Made by a program: the position numbers and the translations under genes. This document shows positions 28,088-37,334 of a stretch of DNA of 64,000 nt, in pieces. The notes under the pieces are model-generated. The model was given only the letters and a program-made list of their open reading frames with translations, did no database searches and was not told where the DNA came from. How positions within the stretch are numbered: the stretch's first letter is position 1; each line of letters begins with the position of its first letter. The stretch covers positions 62,001-126,000 of the forward strand of contig CAVQMU010000005.1 in assembly GCA_963713695.1 (NCBI GenBank), in the 5' to 3' direction. Source of the stretch: Rhodoblastus sp963713695 (lineage in GTDB: Bacteria; Pseudomonadota; Alphaproteobacteria; Rhizobiales; Beijerinckiaceae).

Positions 28088-28328
28088 CCGCTCCCCATGC
28101 GACAGCGCATCCTTGCGCCGGACAGCGTTGGTAGCACGCCAGCTTCCATCTGGAAGCGCGCCGGAGGCGCCATTCACAACAATTTGCCTTCCGCCCGCGC
28201 GGCGGCGTGATTGACCCGCCCGCCGCGCCAACCAACATTTTCGCACAACCATTGCGCGGAATCGGCAATTGCCTTGGGAAAGCGCCTGGTTCAATCGTCT
28301 TGCCCAGAAAAAAGCCGGAGGGAATGCC

Positions 28329-29828
28329 ATGGTCGCGGAGCTCACCCATTTCATCGACGGACGGCATGTCAAAGGCGCTTCGGGCCGCTTCGCCGACGCC
28401 TACCAGCCGATGACCGGCGATGTGATTTCCCGCGTCCCACTGGCGTCCCGCGCGGAAGTGCGCGCGGCCGTCGAAAGCGGCCTGAAGGCGCAGCCGGCCT
28501 GGGGCGCCACCAATCCGCAGCGCCGCGCCCGCGTGTTCATGAAATTCGTCGACCTGCTCAACCGCGAAATGGAAAGCCTCGCCGAACTTCTGGCGCGGGA
28601 GCACGGCAAGACCATCCCGGACGCCAAGGGCGACATTCAGCGCGGGCTGGAAGTGGTGGAGTTCTGCATCGGCGCGCCGCATCTGCTCAAGGGCGAATAT
28701 ACCGACGGCGCCGGTCCGGGCATCGACATCTATTCGATGCGCCAGCCGCTCGGCGTGGTCGCGGGCATCACGCCCTTCAACTTCCCGGCGATGATACCGA
28801 TGTGGAAGTTCGCGCCGGCCATCGCCTGCGGCAACGCCTTCATCCTCAAGCCGTCGGAGCGCGATCCGGGCGTGCCATTGCGCCTCGCGGAATTGATGAT
28901 CGAGGCGGGCCTGCCCGCCGGCATCCTCAATGTCGTCAATGGCGACAAGGAGGCCGTGGACGCCATTCTCGAAGACCATGACGTCAAGGCTGTCGGCTTC
29001 GTCGGCTCGACTCCCATCGCCGAATATATCTACGCCAAGGGCTGCGCTGAGGGTAAGCGCGTGCAATGTTTCGGCGGCGCGAAAAATCACATGGTCATCA
29101 TGCCCGACGCGGACATGGACCAGACCGTCGATGCGCTGATCGGCGCAGGCTATGGATCGGCGGGCGAACGCTGCATGGCGATTTCCGTCGCCGTGCCGGT
29201 CGGCGAGGCCACAGCGAATGAGCTGATCAGGCGGCTCGTTCCGCGCGTGGAGGCATTGAAGGTCGGACCGTCGACCGACCTTGCCGCCGATTACGGCCCG
29301 GTGGTCACGCAGGCCCATCTCGAAAAGATCAAATCCTATGTCGCCATCGGGGAGCAGGAGGGCGCCAAGCTGCTGGTCGACGGACGCGGATTCAAGATGC
29401 AGGGCTATGAGAACGGTTTTTACATGGGCGGCTGCCTGTTCGACCATGTGACGGCGGACATGCGCATCTACAAGGAAGAGATTTTCGGCCCGGTTCTCTC
29501 AGTTGTGCGGGCGGAAAATTACGAGAGGGCGCTGAAACTTTGCAACGACCATGAGTTTGGCAATGGCGTGGCGATCTATACGCGCGACGGGGACGCGGCG
29601 CGGGACTTCGCCTCGAAGGTCAATGTCGGCATGGTCGGCATCAACGTGCCGATACCCGTGCCGATCGCCTATTACACGTTTGGCGGCTGGAAACGTTCGG
29701 GCTTCGGCGATCTGAACCAGCACGGCGCGGACGCCATGCGCTTCTACACCAAGACCAAGACGGTGACCGCGCGCTGGCCCTCGGGCGTCAAGGACGGCGC
29801 GAGTTTCGTCATCCCCACGATGAATTGA
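28329..29828 (+). CDS. mmsA: CoA-acylating methylmalonate-semialdehyde dehydrogenase
   Basis: Cytoplasmic aldehyde dehydrogenase of 499 residues, last step of valine degradation (methylmalonate semialdehyde to propionyl-CoA). ITPFNFPAMIPMWKFAPAI and the catalytic cysteine in AGERCMAISVAV are diagnostic of MmsA. The general-base glutamate of other aldehyde dehydrogenases is absent, as expected for CoA-acylating members (FGGAKNHMVIMPDAD). GGAGGG lies about 6 bases before the ATG at 28329; an in-frame ATG at 28269 is less likely. The other valine genes are 5-10 kb downstream on the other strand. Confidence 0.95.
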   Translation: MVAELTHFIDGRHVKGASGRFADAYQPMTGDVISRVPLASRAEVRAAVESGLKAQPAWGATNPQRRARVFMKFVDLLNREMESLAELLAREHGKTIPDAKGDIQRGLEVVEFCIGAPHLLKGEYTDGAGPGIDIYSMRQPLGVVAGITPFNFPAMIPMWKFAPAIACGNAFILKPSERDPGVPLRLAELMIEAGLPAGILNVVNGDKEAVDAILEDHDVKAVGFVGSTPIAEYIYAKGCAEGKRVQCFGGAKNHMVIMPDADMDQTVDALIGAGYGSAGERCMAISVAVPVGEATANELIRRLVPRVEALKVGPSTDLAADYGPVVTQAHLEKIKSYVAIGEQEGAKLLVDGRGFKMQGYENGFYMGGCLFDHVTADMRIYKEEIFGPVLSVVRAENYERALKLCNDHEFGNGVAIYTRDGDAARDFASKVNVGMVGINVPIPVPIAYYTFGGWKRSGFGDLNQHGADAMRFYTKTKTVTARWPSGVKDGASFVIPTMN

Positions 29829-29839
29829 GGTTTCCGCCT

Positions 29840-30424
29840 TCAGCGTTCGACCGTCAGGGCCGGACGCTGTTTCCTTCGGGCGATGTAGGACACGATCATA
29901 TCCTCGCCTTCCACGGCGACCTCGGGACGCAATCCGAGCGCTTTCGCGACCGCGTCGCACGCGACAGCGTTCGTCACAGGCTGCCGGACAATGCGAAGAC
30001 GCGAGGGCCGGACCTCGCCATCCCCCTGCAAATCCTCGAGAATTCGCGCCGTCCACAGCACATAGCCGCCGGGAAACCTGCGCCAGGCCGGAAAGTCCGG
30101 CTCGATCGCCTCCCAGCGCTCGCCTTCTTCCCTGAGGACCAACCGGTGAAAATCGGCAAGCGCCGCCGTGGCCGCAAGGAGTTCGCGAGCATCCCTCGAT
30201 TTCGAGACAATGTCGAGAGTCTGGCCGCGCCCGGGCTCGTCCGTCAGCCGGTCGCCAGGATCCGGAAAAGCCGGTTTTGGCTTGTATTTCTTGCGAAAAG
30301 ACTGATGGAAATAGGAGGGATCGATCTTGAGAAAGTCGACGAGCTCCTGCGCCGCGAAAGGATCATCAGAGGCCAGCGCGAGGCGCCGCGGAAAGCGAAA
30401 GGCGGCAAGCAGGGTCTTTGTCAT
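29840..30424 (-). CDS. Hypothetical protein
   Basis: I do not recognise this 194-residue soluble protein. The N-terminus (MTKTLLAAFRFPRRLALASDD) lacks a convincing signal peptide. A central region reads RFPGGYVLWTARILEDLQGDGEVR, and codon use matches that of real genes. It converges with mmsA, 11 bases from its stop. Function cannot be inferred. Confidence 0.65.
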   Translation of the reverse strand: MTKTLLAAFRFPRRLALASDDPFAAQELVDFLKIDPSYFHQSFRKKYKPKPAFPDPGDRLTDEPGRGQTLDIVSKSRDARELLAATAALADFHRLVLREEGERWEAIEPDFPAWRRFPGGYVLWTARILEDLQGDGEVRPSRLRIVRQPVTNAVACDAVAKALGLRPEVAVEGEDMIVSYIARRKQRPALTVER

Positions 30425-30655
30425 GACGGGACGTCCAACTCTCGGGCAGGATTGTCATCCCGCACAATCGAGCAAATCCGGCGCCGCGCGCCACGCTTCG
30501 GATTTCTCTCGAAAATTTTCGCGGAAGACTGCCGGAGGGGCGCATTCCCCACCGGTATTTCCGGGGGGAATGTCGCAGTTGCGACAGGCGACGCGCACAG
30601 CGTCGTGAAATTCGGCGTTTCCGCACTTTCACCGCGTACCGCCGCATTGATGCCG

Positions 30656-31591
30656 CTAGGCGGCCGAAGCCAGCCTCTCCCTTGGCGTGACCTCGACTTC
30701 ATGCAGACGCCCGCCCTGGATGACCCCCAATAGCGTGGGACGGCCGATCCTTTCGCTTCCCAGAAGGCGGATGAGATCGTCGGCGCCATCGACCGCGGCG
30801 CCGTCGACGCTCAAGACGATATCGCCGGAGCGCAGGCCTCCAAGCTCCGCTGGACCGCCCTGTTCGATTTCGCCGACGCGCACGGCGCGCGGGGCCGAGC
30901 CTGTGGCGAAGGCAAGGCGACGCGGCAATGCGATCGTCTGGGCGGCTATGCCGAGATGGGCGCGCCTGACCCTTCCGTGCGCGATGAATTCGTCGACGAC
31001 GAACGTCGCGGTATTGCTCGACACCGCAAAGCACAGGCCTTGCGCGCCCGCGATGATCGCCGTGTTGACGCCCATGATCTCGCCGTTCGACGCCACCAGC
31101 GGGCCGCCGGAATTGCCAGGGTTCAGCGCCGCATCGGTCTGGACCACATCGTCGATCAGGCGGCCATTGCGTCCTCGCAGCGAGCGGCCCAGCGCCGAGA
31201 CGACGCCCGCCGTGACGGTCGATTCAAAACCCAGCGGGTTGCCGATGGCGATCACCAGGCAGCCGCGGCGCAAAAGCTTGGAATCGCCGAGCCGCGGCGC
31301 AATGACGCCGCGCGGCAGCTCCGCTCGAAGCAAGGCGAGATCGGTGTCGGGATCGTCGCCGATCGCCACGGCTTCGGTTTCGCCGCCCTCGTCGAACGAC
31401 AATCGCAACCGGCGGGCGCCGGCGACGACATGGCTGTTGGTGAGAACGAGGCCGTCATCGGCGATCACCACGCCGGAGCCGAAGCCGCCGCGACCCCCAG
31501 CGCTTTCGACGCGCACGACGGCCGGCCCGACCGCTTCCGCGACCCCGGCGACGGTTAATGAGAATGTGTCGAGAATGTCTGCCATCGCCAT
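30656..31591 (-). CDS. HtrA/DegP-like S1C serine protease, catalytically complete
   Basis: Trypsin-like protease of 311 residues with the intact triad H54 (TNSHVV), D84 (DTDLALL) and S161 (NPGNSGGPLV), then a single PDZ domain (about 215-300, GGLRSGDIVLSVDG). No signal peptide is visible, which is unusual for DegP and suggests a cytoplasmic protein or a non-classical location. It is the third gene of an operon: dead protease homologue, LuxR regulator (3 bases upstream), protease. Confidence 0.9.
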   Translation of the reverse strand: MAMADILDTFSLTVAGVAEAVGPAVVRVESAGGRGGFGSGVVIADDGLVLTNSHVVAGARRLRLSFDEGGETEAVAIGDDPDTDLALLRAELPRGVIAPRLGDSKLLRRGCLVIAIGNPLGFESTVTAGVVSALGRSLRGRNGRLIDDVVQTDAALNPGNSGGPLVASNGEIMGVNTAIIAGAQGLCFAVSSNTATFVVDEFIAHGRVRRAHLGIAAQTIALPRRLAFATGSAPRAVRVGEIEQGGPAELGGLRSGDIVLSVDGAAVDGADDLIRLLGSERIGRPTLLGVIQGGRLHEVEVTPRERLASAA

Positions 31592-31594
31592 GCC

Positions 31595-31972
31595 CTACAA
31601 ATGGATGACGCCAAGCCGCGCCGCCTGGGCGACCGCGTCGGTGCGGCCCACGGCGTCAAGCTTGTCCAGTAGCCGGCCGACGTGAAACTTGGCCGTGTGG
31701 ACGGATACGCCGAGCCGCCGGGCGATCGTCTTGTTCGAGGCCCCCTCGGCCAGCAGCAGCAGCACCTCCAGTTCGCGCGGCGTCAGCGCCAGTTCGGAGG
31801 AGGCGTCTTCGGAGTCGCGTTCCCGCGGCGCGGCGGTGACGACAATGTCGGCGGCCTCCCCGTCGACAGCCAGGCGCAGGCCGGAAACCTGCTCCAGCAA
31901 GAGCCCGACCCTTTGCGCCAATTGGGCGTCGACGAGTTGGAGCGCGACCAGCAGAGGTTTGCTGTCGATCAA
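31595..31972 (-). CDS. LuxR-type helix-turn-helix regulator
   Basis: Small (125-residue) protein. The C-terminal LuxR DNA-binding domain is complete: LTPRELEVLLLLAEGASNKT, then RRLGVSVHTAKFHVGRLLDKL. The N-terminal 60 residues are too short for a full receiver domain and lack a phospho-acceptor pattern, so it is not a standard response regulator. Its start overlaps the stop of the preceding protease homologue by four bases (ATGA). Confidence 0.88.
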   Translation of the reverse strand: MIDSKPLLVALQLVDAQLAQRVGLLLEQVSGLRLAVDGEAADIVVTAAPRERDSEDASSELALTPRELEVLLLLAEGASNKTIARRLGVSVHTAKFHVGRLLDKLDAVGRTDAVAQAARLGVIHL

Positions 31973-32797
31973 CTCTCGGGCCTTTCGCCTATGGTCACAG
32001 GCAGGTCGAGCGGCTCGCCGCCGCGACGCAAGCCGAGCGTGACGATTTCGCCGACGCTGTCGGGGCCGAGCGAGGGAAGAAGCGAGCGGAAACTTTGCAA
32101 CGGTTTCCCGTTCCAGGCGACGACAACGTCGCCCTGGCGCGCGCCGGCGACTGCGGCCGGGCCCTGCTTGGCGACGGCGGTGATGATGGCGCCGAAACCG
32201 TCCAGCCCCTCGACGCGCACCGGCTGCAGGCCAAGGCCGAGTTCAATGGTCGCCGCTGGGATGACAAGAACGCGTCGGCGCGGCCCGAAAACCGCCATGC
32301 CCGAAGGCGCGGCCGCTGGCGTCAACGGCGAGTCCGCCCTGCGCGGCGCGGCGCAACCGCAAATCGAGTTCAATGCGCGCATCGATTTTGCCGCCGCGCA
32401 TCGAGCGCCATTCCGGCCCGGAGGCAGCGACGGAGCCGAAGGCCGAGAGCGGAGCGCCTCCGCTGGCGCCCATGACCAGCGCCAGCGCCCCGGCGCGGAC
32501 CGGCGGGGTGTCGAGACGGGCCGGCTCCAGGCCTGCCGCCTCGACGCGAAGAAGCGCGATATCGGTCGTGGCGTCACGACCTTGAACGCGAGCCGGCCGG
32601 ACCTCGCCGTCAGCGGCGACGACTGAAACTTCGCCGTCTTCGGCCAGCCCCTCGTCGGAAGTGACGATGATATCGGGCCTCCAGGCGAAGCCGCTCGACT
32701 GGGAGCGATGAGAGCGAACGGACACGACGCTGCGCGATTGCGCGGCGACGATATCCGCCAGGGCGGTTGAAAAATTTTCCAGGGAGGGCGCGGGCAT
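31969..32797 (-). CDS. HtrA-like pseudoprotease with PDZ domain (frameshifted)
   Basis: Homologue of the neighbouring protease in which the triad is lost: the His segment reads VTSDEG (His replaced by Glu), the Asp remains in TTDIALL, and the Ser segment reads RRAAQGGLAV (Ser replaced by Gln). The chain changes frame near 32300-32302, where one extra C in a CCC run separates DASGRAFG from MAVFGPRRRVLVI; with it removed a PDZ domain follows (AAVAGARQGDVVVAWNG). About 275 residues. It could act as a binding or regulatory subunit. Start ATG at 32797. Confidence 0.8.
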
Positions 32798-33044
32798 GAG
32801 AAATTCTCCTTTGGCCCTATCTGTGTCCCCGCCTGAGATCCTGCCACTGCCCGGATGGGCAGTCCGCAAACAAGGATCGCCATTTCGAGCGACGGGGAAC
32901 CGGCATGTCGCAGTTCGCTTCCGCAGGGCGCGCATGAGCCGTAGGAGAATCGCCGCAGAAAGTTTGCGGCCAGCAAAAATACGTGGAGTTAATTCAGACG
33001 AGTTCCCGGCGGCTTCGCTCGTCCTCGCGCCGGCGCCGGCCTTG

Positions 33045-33338
33045 CTAGAGGCGAGTCCCTAGTTGTTTCGATCGATTATCCTGAGACTCATCATTGCCCG
33101 GCGCTTCGTCGAAATTGACGATAACTTTTTTCAAGCTCGCTTGCGCCTCTCGAATGTGTTCGAGCGCACGATCGACCGCCTTCGAGGATATGCCTGCGGC
33201 AACAAGCTCGGCCTCGGCAAACGCCAAATTGATGAGAGCGATCTCGGCTTCATTGTTGGAATTGACTTCCACCGCCGCCTCCCGTCCTGCGTGACCTTTG
33301 ACTTTAGACGTAGACGAATGCCCTGATAATGTATCCAT
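33045..33338 (-). CDS. Small hypothetical protein
   Basis: I do not recognise this 97-residue protein. It is acidic and helical (ALINLAFAEAELVAAGISSK, DRALEHIREAQASLKK) and lies in an AT-richer stretch. GGA is about 5 bases before the ATG. A plus-strand frame covers the same bases, so the call is moderate. A palindrome lies just upstream. Confidence 0.5.
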   Translation of the reverse strand: MDTLSGHSSTSKVKGHAGREAAVEVNSNNEAEIALINLAFAEAELVAAGISSKAVDRALEHIREAQASLKKVIVNFDEAPGNDESQDNRSKQLGTRL

Positions 33339-33349
33339 GTTTCCAATGT

Positions 33350-33366
33350 TTTAGATTGTTTCTAAA
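33350..33366. promoter_or_regulatory. Palindrome upstream of the small hypothetical gene
   Basis: TTTAGA and TCTAAA flank five bases (33350-33366), 12 bases before the start at 33338. The position suits an operator. Confidence 0.3.
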
Positions 33367-33470
33367 GTAGTCGGCGTTTCGTGATCATGATGTTTAGGAC
33401 GCCTTCGCTTTAGCTTGCCCAAAAAGGCCGCAGGCGACTTGAGACCCTTGCCGGTTGGGGAAACAATGTC

Positions 33471-33489
33471 GAATTCATCAGCTGAATTC
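33471..33489. repeat. Inverted repeat after the LysR-family gene
   Basis: GAATTCA (33471-33477) and TGAATTC (33483-33489) form a perfect 7-bp dyad 11 bases after the LysR gene stop. It has no T-run, so a terminator function is uncertain. Confidence 0.4.
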
Positions 33490-33499
33490 GTGATTCGGT

Positions 33500-34399
33500 T
33501 CACGGCGGATCGAGAAACAGCGCCCTGTCCTTTTCGACAATGTCGTAGACGTAATCCGCCACCGCCCTGATCTGCGGGAAGTGCTTGCTGTCAGCGTGCA
33601 TCAGCAAATAGAAGGACCTGAGGATCTGGATTTCCTCCGGCAGGACCGGCGCCAGTCCGGGATGGCCATGCGCCATGAAACGCGGCAGGACAGCAATGCC
33701 CACACCCGCCAGCGTCGCCTGGAATTGTGCGATCAGGTTGCCGCTGCGGATCTGCGCCGACAGGCCGGGAAGGACCTGCGGCAGATAATCGAGTTCCGGC
33801 GCGAACAGCAGTTCGTCGATATACCCGATGAAGCGATGCTCGCCGAGGTCGGACCGCCGCGCGATTTTCGGATGCGCCGCGAGATAATCCTTGGAGGCAT
33901 AAAGAAACAGCCGGTAATCGACGAGCTTCCGGCCAATGATCCGCCCCTCCAGCGGCATGGCCAGGCTGATGGCGATGTCGGCTTCGCGCTTCGACAGGCT
34001 GAACAGGCGCGCGGTGGCGATCAACTGCAGGTCGAGTTCGGGATGGCGGTCGGCGAGCGGCCCGAGACGCGGCGCAAGAAAAGTGCTGCCGAACCCGTCC
34101 GGCGCTCCCACGCGCACGCATCCCCGCACCTGCGCGGATTCGCCGTCGATTTCCGCCTGCCCCCGGATCAGCGCGGATTCCATCGCCTCCGCCATGGCGG
34201 TCGCACGCCGGCCGACATCGGTCGCCTCATAACCAGTTTTCCGCCGCGAAAAAAGCTTGGCGCCGAGCGATTTTTCGAGGCGGTCGATGCGGCGAATGAT
34301 GGTGGCGTGATCGACGCCGAGATGTTTCGCCGCCGAGGACACCGTGCCATTGCGCATGACCGCGAGACAGAAGCGCAGGTCGTCCCAATCCATGTCCAT
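33500..34399 (-). CDS. LysR-family transcriptional regulator
   Basis: Protein of 299 residues. The N-terminal winged helix-turn-helix is DWDDLRFCLAVMRNGTVSSA to RRIDRLEKSLGAKLFSRR; the effector-binding domain follows. It ends the valine operon order (acd, hydrolase, mmsB, enoyl-CoA hydratase, regulator) on the same strand, which suggests it controls that operon, but LysR genes are more often divergent from their targets. Confidence 0.92.
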   Translation of the reverse strand: MDMDWDDLRFCLAVMRNGTVSSAAKHLGVDHATIIRRIDRLEKSLGAKLFSRRKTGYEATDVGRRATAMAEAMESALIRGQAEIDGESAQVRGCVRVGAPDGFGSTFLAPRLGPLADRHPELDLQLIATARLFSLSKREADIAISLAMPLEGRIIGRKLVDYRLFLYASKDYLAAHPKIARRSDLGEHRFIGYIDELLFAPELDYLPQVLPGLSAQIRSGNLIAQFQATLAGVGIAVLPRFMAHGHPGLAPVLPEEIQILRSFYLLMHADSKHFPQIRAVADYVYDIVEKDRALFLDPP

Positions 34400-34471
34400 C
34401 GGCTCGGCCTATCCGCGATTCGCCCTGAATGCGCTGATGATAGGGCGCTTGGGGATGGTCAGGCAAATGGC

Positions 34472-35245
34472 TCAGCTGTCGGAAAACTTCGGATCGCGTT
34501 TTTCGACGAAGGCGGCCATGCCTTCCTTCTGGTCGTGGGTGGCGAACATCGCCTGGAAGATGCGCCGCTCGAAACGCAGCCCCTCCGACAGCGGCGTCTC
34601 GAAAGCGCGATCCACCGCCTCCTTGTTCATCATCACGGCCGGCAAGGATTTCGACGCGATGATCTCCGCAATCTTCAGCGTCTCCTCCATCAGCGAAGCC
34701 GCCGGGACGATGCGCGAGACGAGCCCGGCGCGCTCGGCCTCTTCCGCGTCCATCATGCGGCCGGTGAGGCAGAGGTCCATGGCCTTGGCCTTGCCGACGG
34801 CGCGGGTCAGGCGCTGGCTGCCGCCCATCGCCGGCATGACCCCGAGCTTGATTTCCGGCTGGCCGAATTTTGCGTTGTCGGCGGCGATCAGGAGGTCGCA
34901 CATCAGCGCGAGTTCGCAGCCGCCGCCGAGCGCGAAACCGGCGACGGCGGCAATGATCGGCTTTCGGTGCGCCGCGAACAGGTCCCAGGACGCGAAGAAA
35001 TCGTCCATGAAGACGTCGGGATAGGTCTTTTCGACCATTTCGCGAATGTCGGCGCCGGCCGCGAAAGCCTTTTCCGACCCGGCGATGACCATGCAGCCGA
35101 TGTTGCGATCGGCGTCGAATGCGGCGACCGCCTGCTGCAACTCCCTGGCCAATTGCCGGTTGAGCGCATTGAGCGCCTTGGGCCGGTCGAGCGTCATCAG
35201 GCCAACGCGGCCGCGGGTTTCCACGCGTATGGTTTCATAGATCAT
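34472..35245 (-). CDS. Enoyl-CoA hydratase
   Basis: Crotonase-fold enzyme of 257 residues that hydrates 2-enoyl-CoA. The oxyanion-hole and catalytic residues are in FAAGADIREM, ALGGGCELALMCD (first glutamate) and FGQPEIKLGVMP (second glutamate). In this setting it likely hydrates methacrylyl-CoA in valine degradation. The ATG at 35245 (MIYETIRVET) is preferred over an in-frame start at 35290 because it matches the family N-terminus. Confidence 0.93.
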   Translation of the reverse strand: MIYETIRVETRGRVGLMTLDRPKALNALNRQLARELQQAVAAFDADRNIGCMVIAGSEKAFAAGADIREMVEKTYPDVFMDDFFASWDLFAAHRKPIIAAVAGFALGGGCELALMCDLLIAADNAKFGQPEIKLGVMPAMGGSQRLTRAVGKAKAMDLCLTGRMMDAEEAERAGLVSRIVPAASLMEETLKIAEIIASKSLPAVMMNKEAVDRAFETPLSEGLRFERRIFQAMFATHDQKEGMAAFVEKRDPKFSDS

Positions 35246-35363
35246 GGCGTCTTCCCTTTGTTTCAATCGCGATTCGTCGCGATTGAACACTCCCTCGCAT
35301 TGGCTCGGCGGCGCGGTCGCGCCTAATCAATCCTCACAGGTTTTCGCCCTGTGCGGATTGGCG

Positions 35364-36258
35364 TTAAGCGTCCTTTTTTACCTGGCCGCGCAAAAACTGG
35401 ATGATGCCCGAATAGTCGAGCCCGCCGTTCCCCGCCGCCTGAAAAAGGCCATAGAGCGCCGCCGCCTCCGCGCCCAGCGGAGTCGAGGCGCCGGCGGCGA
35501 GCGCCGCCTGCTGGGCGAGGCGCAGGTCCTTGAGCATCAGCTCCGTGGCGAATCCCGGGAGGTAATCGCGGTTGGCGGCGCTGGCGGGAACCGGGCCGGG
35601 AACCGGGCAATGGGTTGTCAGAGCCCAGCAGGAGCCCGACGAGGTCGAGGCGACGTCGAACAGGGCCTGATGCGAAAGCCCGAGCTTTTCGGCGAGCACG
35701 AAAGCTTCGGAAATGCCGATCATGGATATGCCGAGAATCATGTTGTTGCAGATTTTCGCCGCCTGCCCGGCGCCCGCGCCGCCACAATGGATCACGCGCT
35801 TGCCCATGTTTTCGAGAATGGGTTTTCCGCGTGCGAAAGCGTTCTCGGCGCCGCCGGCCATGAAGGTCAGGCTGGCGCCCTTGGCGCCGACCGTGCCGCC
35901 TGACACGGGAGCGTCGAGCGACGCCATGCCGGCGGCGGCGGCAAGCCCATGCGCCCTCCGCGCCGAGTCCACGTCGACCGTCGAGCAATCGATGAAAAGC
36001 GCGCCGGCTGCGGCGGAGGGCAGCACGTCGTCCCAGACGGAAACCACATGCCGGCCGGCGGGCAGCATGGTGATGACGATTTCCGCGCCGGCCACGGCGT
36101 CTTTCGCGCTTGCGGCGATCGAGAAGTCCGTCTCCCTTCGCCGCCGCGCAGGAGTCGCACGACAGGTCGAAGCCGCGCACATCATGCCCGGCGCGCAAGA
36201 GATTGGACGCCATCGGGCCGCCCATGTTTCCCAATCCGATAAAGGCGATAGCAGCCAT
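35364..36258 (-). CDS. mmsB: 3-hydroxyisobutyrate dehydrogenase (frameshifted)
   Basis: NAD-dependent enzyme that converts 3-hydroxyisobutyrate to methylmalonate semialdehyde. The first frame encodes AAIAFIGLGNMGGPMASNL and breaks after about 35 residues; the rest (SIAASAKDAVAGAEIVITML, APVSGGTVGAKGASLTFMAGG, catalytic lysine region AGQAAKICNNM) is in a second frame to 35364. One extra C in the CCC at 36134-36136 accounts for the break. GGGAGGG lies before the ATG. About 297 residues, normal for the family. Confidence 0.9.
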
Positions 36259-36284
36259 TGAACCCTCCCTGCGCGCGGCCCGAT

Positions 36285-37334
36285 TCAGACGAGCTTCAGC
36301 GCTTCGAAATAATTTTCCACCATTGCTCCGCCCACCTCGTCGAGCCGGGACGGCGACCATTGCGGCTTCCGGTCCTTGTCGACCACCGCCGCGCGAATGC
36401 CCTCGGGAAAATCATGCCCGAACAGGCAATGGCTGGCGATCTTCAGCTCCATGTCGAGGCAGGCGTCGAGCTTTCCAAGCGCGCGGCCACGACGGAGCAT
36501 TTGCAAGGTCACTTTGAGCGAGGTTGGCGAATTGCGCAGGATCGACGCGAGCGCCTCCGCCGCTTCCGGCTCGGAGCGCGCGCTCAGCCTGGCGCAAATC
36601 TCCTCGACGCTATCGGCGACGTAAGCCGCGTCGATCCAGTTTTGCGCCCGCGCCAGCTTTCCGGGCTCCGGCTTGCTATTGACCGCGTCGATCGCTGCGG
36701 CGACATCGCCCGTGGAGCGGCATGCGGCGAGCGCTTCGAACAGGCGCCCCAATTGATCGCCGGGGACATGCGCGTCGGCGAGACCCAGCAGCATCGAATC
36801 CGCGGCGCCGACGCGGCCGGCGGTCAACGCCAGATGCGTCCCCAACTCGCCGGGGGCGCGCGGCAGGAGACAGGAGGCGCCGACATCGGGGATGAAGCCG
36901 ATGCTTGTCTCGGGCATGGCGATGGAAGTCGTCTCCGTAACGACGCGATGCGAGGCATGGGCTGACACGCCGATGCCGCCCCCCATGACGATGCCGTTCA
37001 TGATGGCGACGATGGGCTTCTCAAACCGAGAAATCGCGAGGTTCAGCGCATATTCCTCGCGCCAGAACTGGATTGGCTCGGGATCTTTCGCCCGCGCCGC
37101 GTCGAAAATGGCGCGAATGTCGCCGCCCGCGCAAAGGCCGCGCTCTCCCGCGCCGTGGATCAGCACCGCCGCGACCGCATCGTCGGCCCGCCATTCGTCC
37201 AGCGCGGCGGCCATGGCGCGGACCATGCCGAGGGTCAGCGCGTTGATCGCCTTGGGGCGATTGAGCGTGATCCGTCCGAGTCCGCCCTCTCGCGCAAGAA
37301 CAAGTTCCGCCTCACTGTTCATTGCCTGGCTCAT
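36285..37334 (-). CDS. 3-hydroxyisobutyryl-CoA hydrolase
   Basis: Crotonase-superfamily enzyme of 349 residues, the length of HIBCH-type hydrolases. LCAGGDIRAIF, the oxyanion hole GIVMGGGIGVSAHASH, and MPETSIGFIPDVGAS with the catalytic glutamate are present, and the C-terminal extension (FPEGIRAAVVDKDRKPQW) is diagnostic of this subfamily. Its start overlaps the stop of the acyl-CoA dehydrogenase by four bases. It hydrolyses the toxic methacrylyl-derived thioester in valine breakdown. Confidence 0.93.
   Translation of the reverse strand: MSQAMNSEAELVLAREGGLGRITLNRPKAINALTLGMVRAMAAALDEWRADDAVAAVLIHGAGERGLCAGGDIRAIFDAARAKDPEPIQFWREEYALNLAISRFEKPIVAIMNGIVMGGGIGVSAHASHRVVTETTSIAMPETSIGFIPDVGASCLLPRAPGELGTHLALTAGRVGAADSMLLGLADAHVPGDQLGRLFEALAACRSTGDVAAAIDAVNSKPEPGKLARAQNWIDAAYVADSVEEICARLSARSEPEAAEALASILRNSPTSLKVTLQMLRRGRALGKLDACLDMELKIASHCLFGHDFPEGIRAAVVDKDRKPQWSPSRLDEVGGAMVENYFEALKLV

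Noticed and set aside
30421..30789. Minus-strand frame of 122 codons between the hypothetical gene and the HtrA-like protease
   Set aside because: Part of it overlaps the protease C-terminus in another frame and it shows no family pattern.
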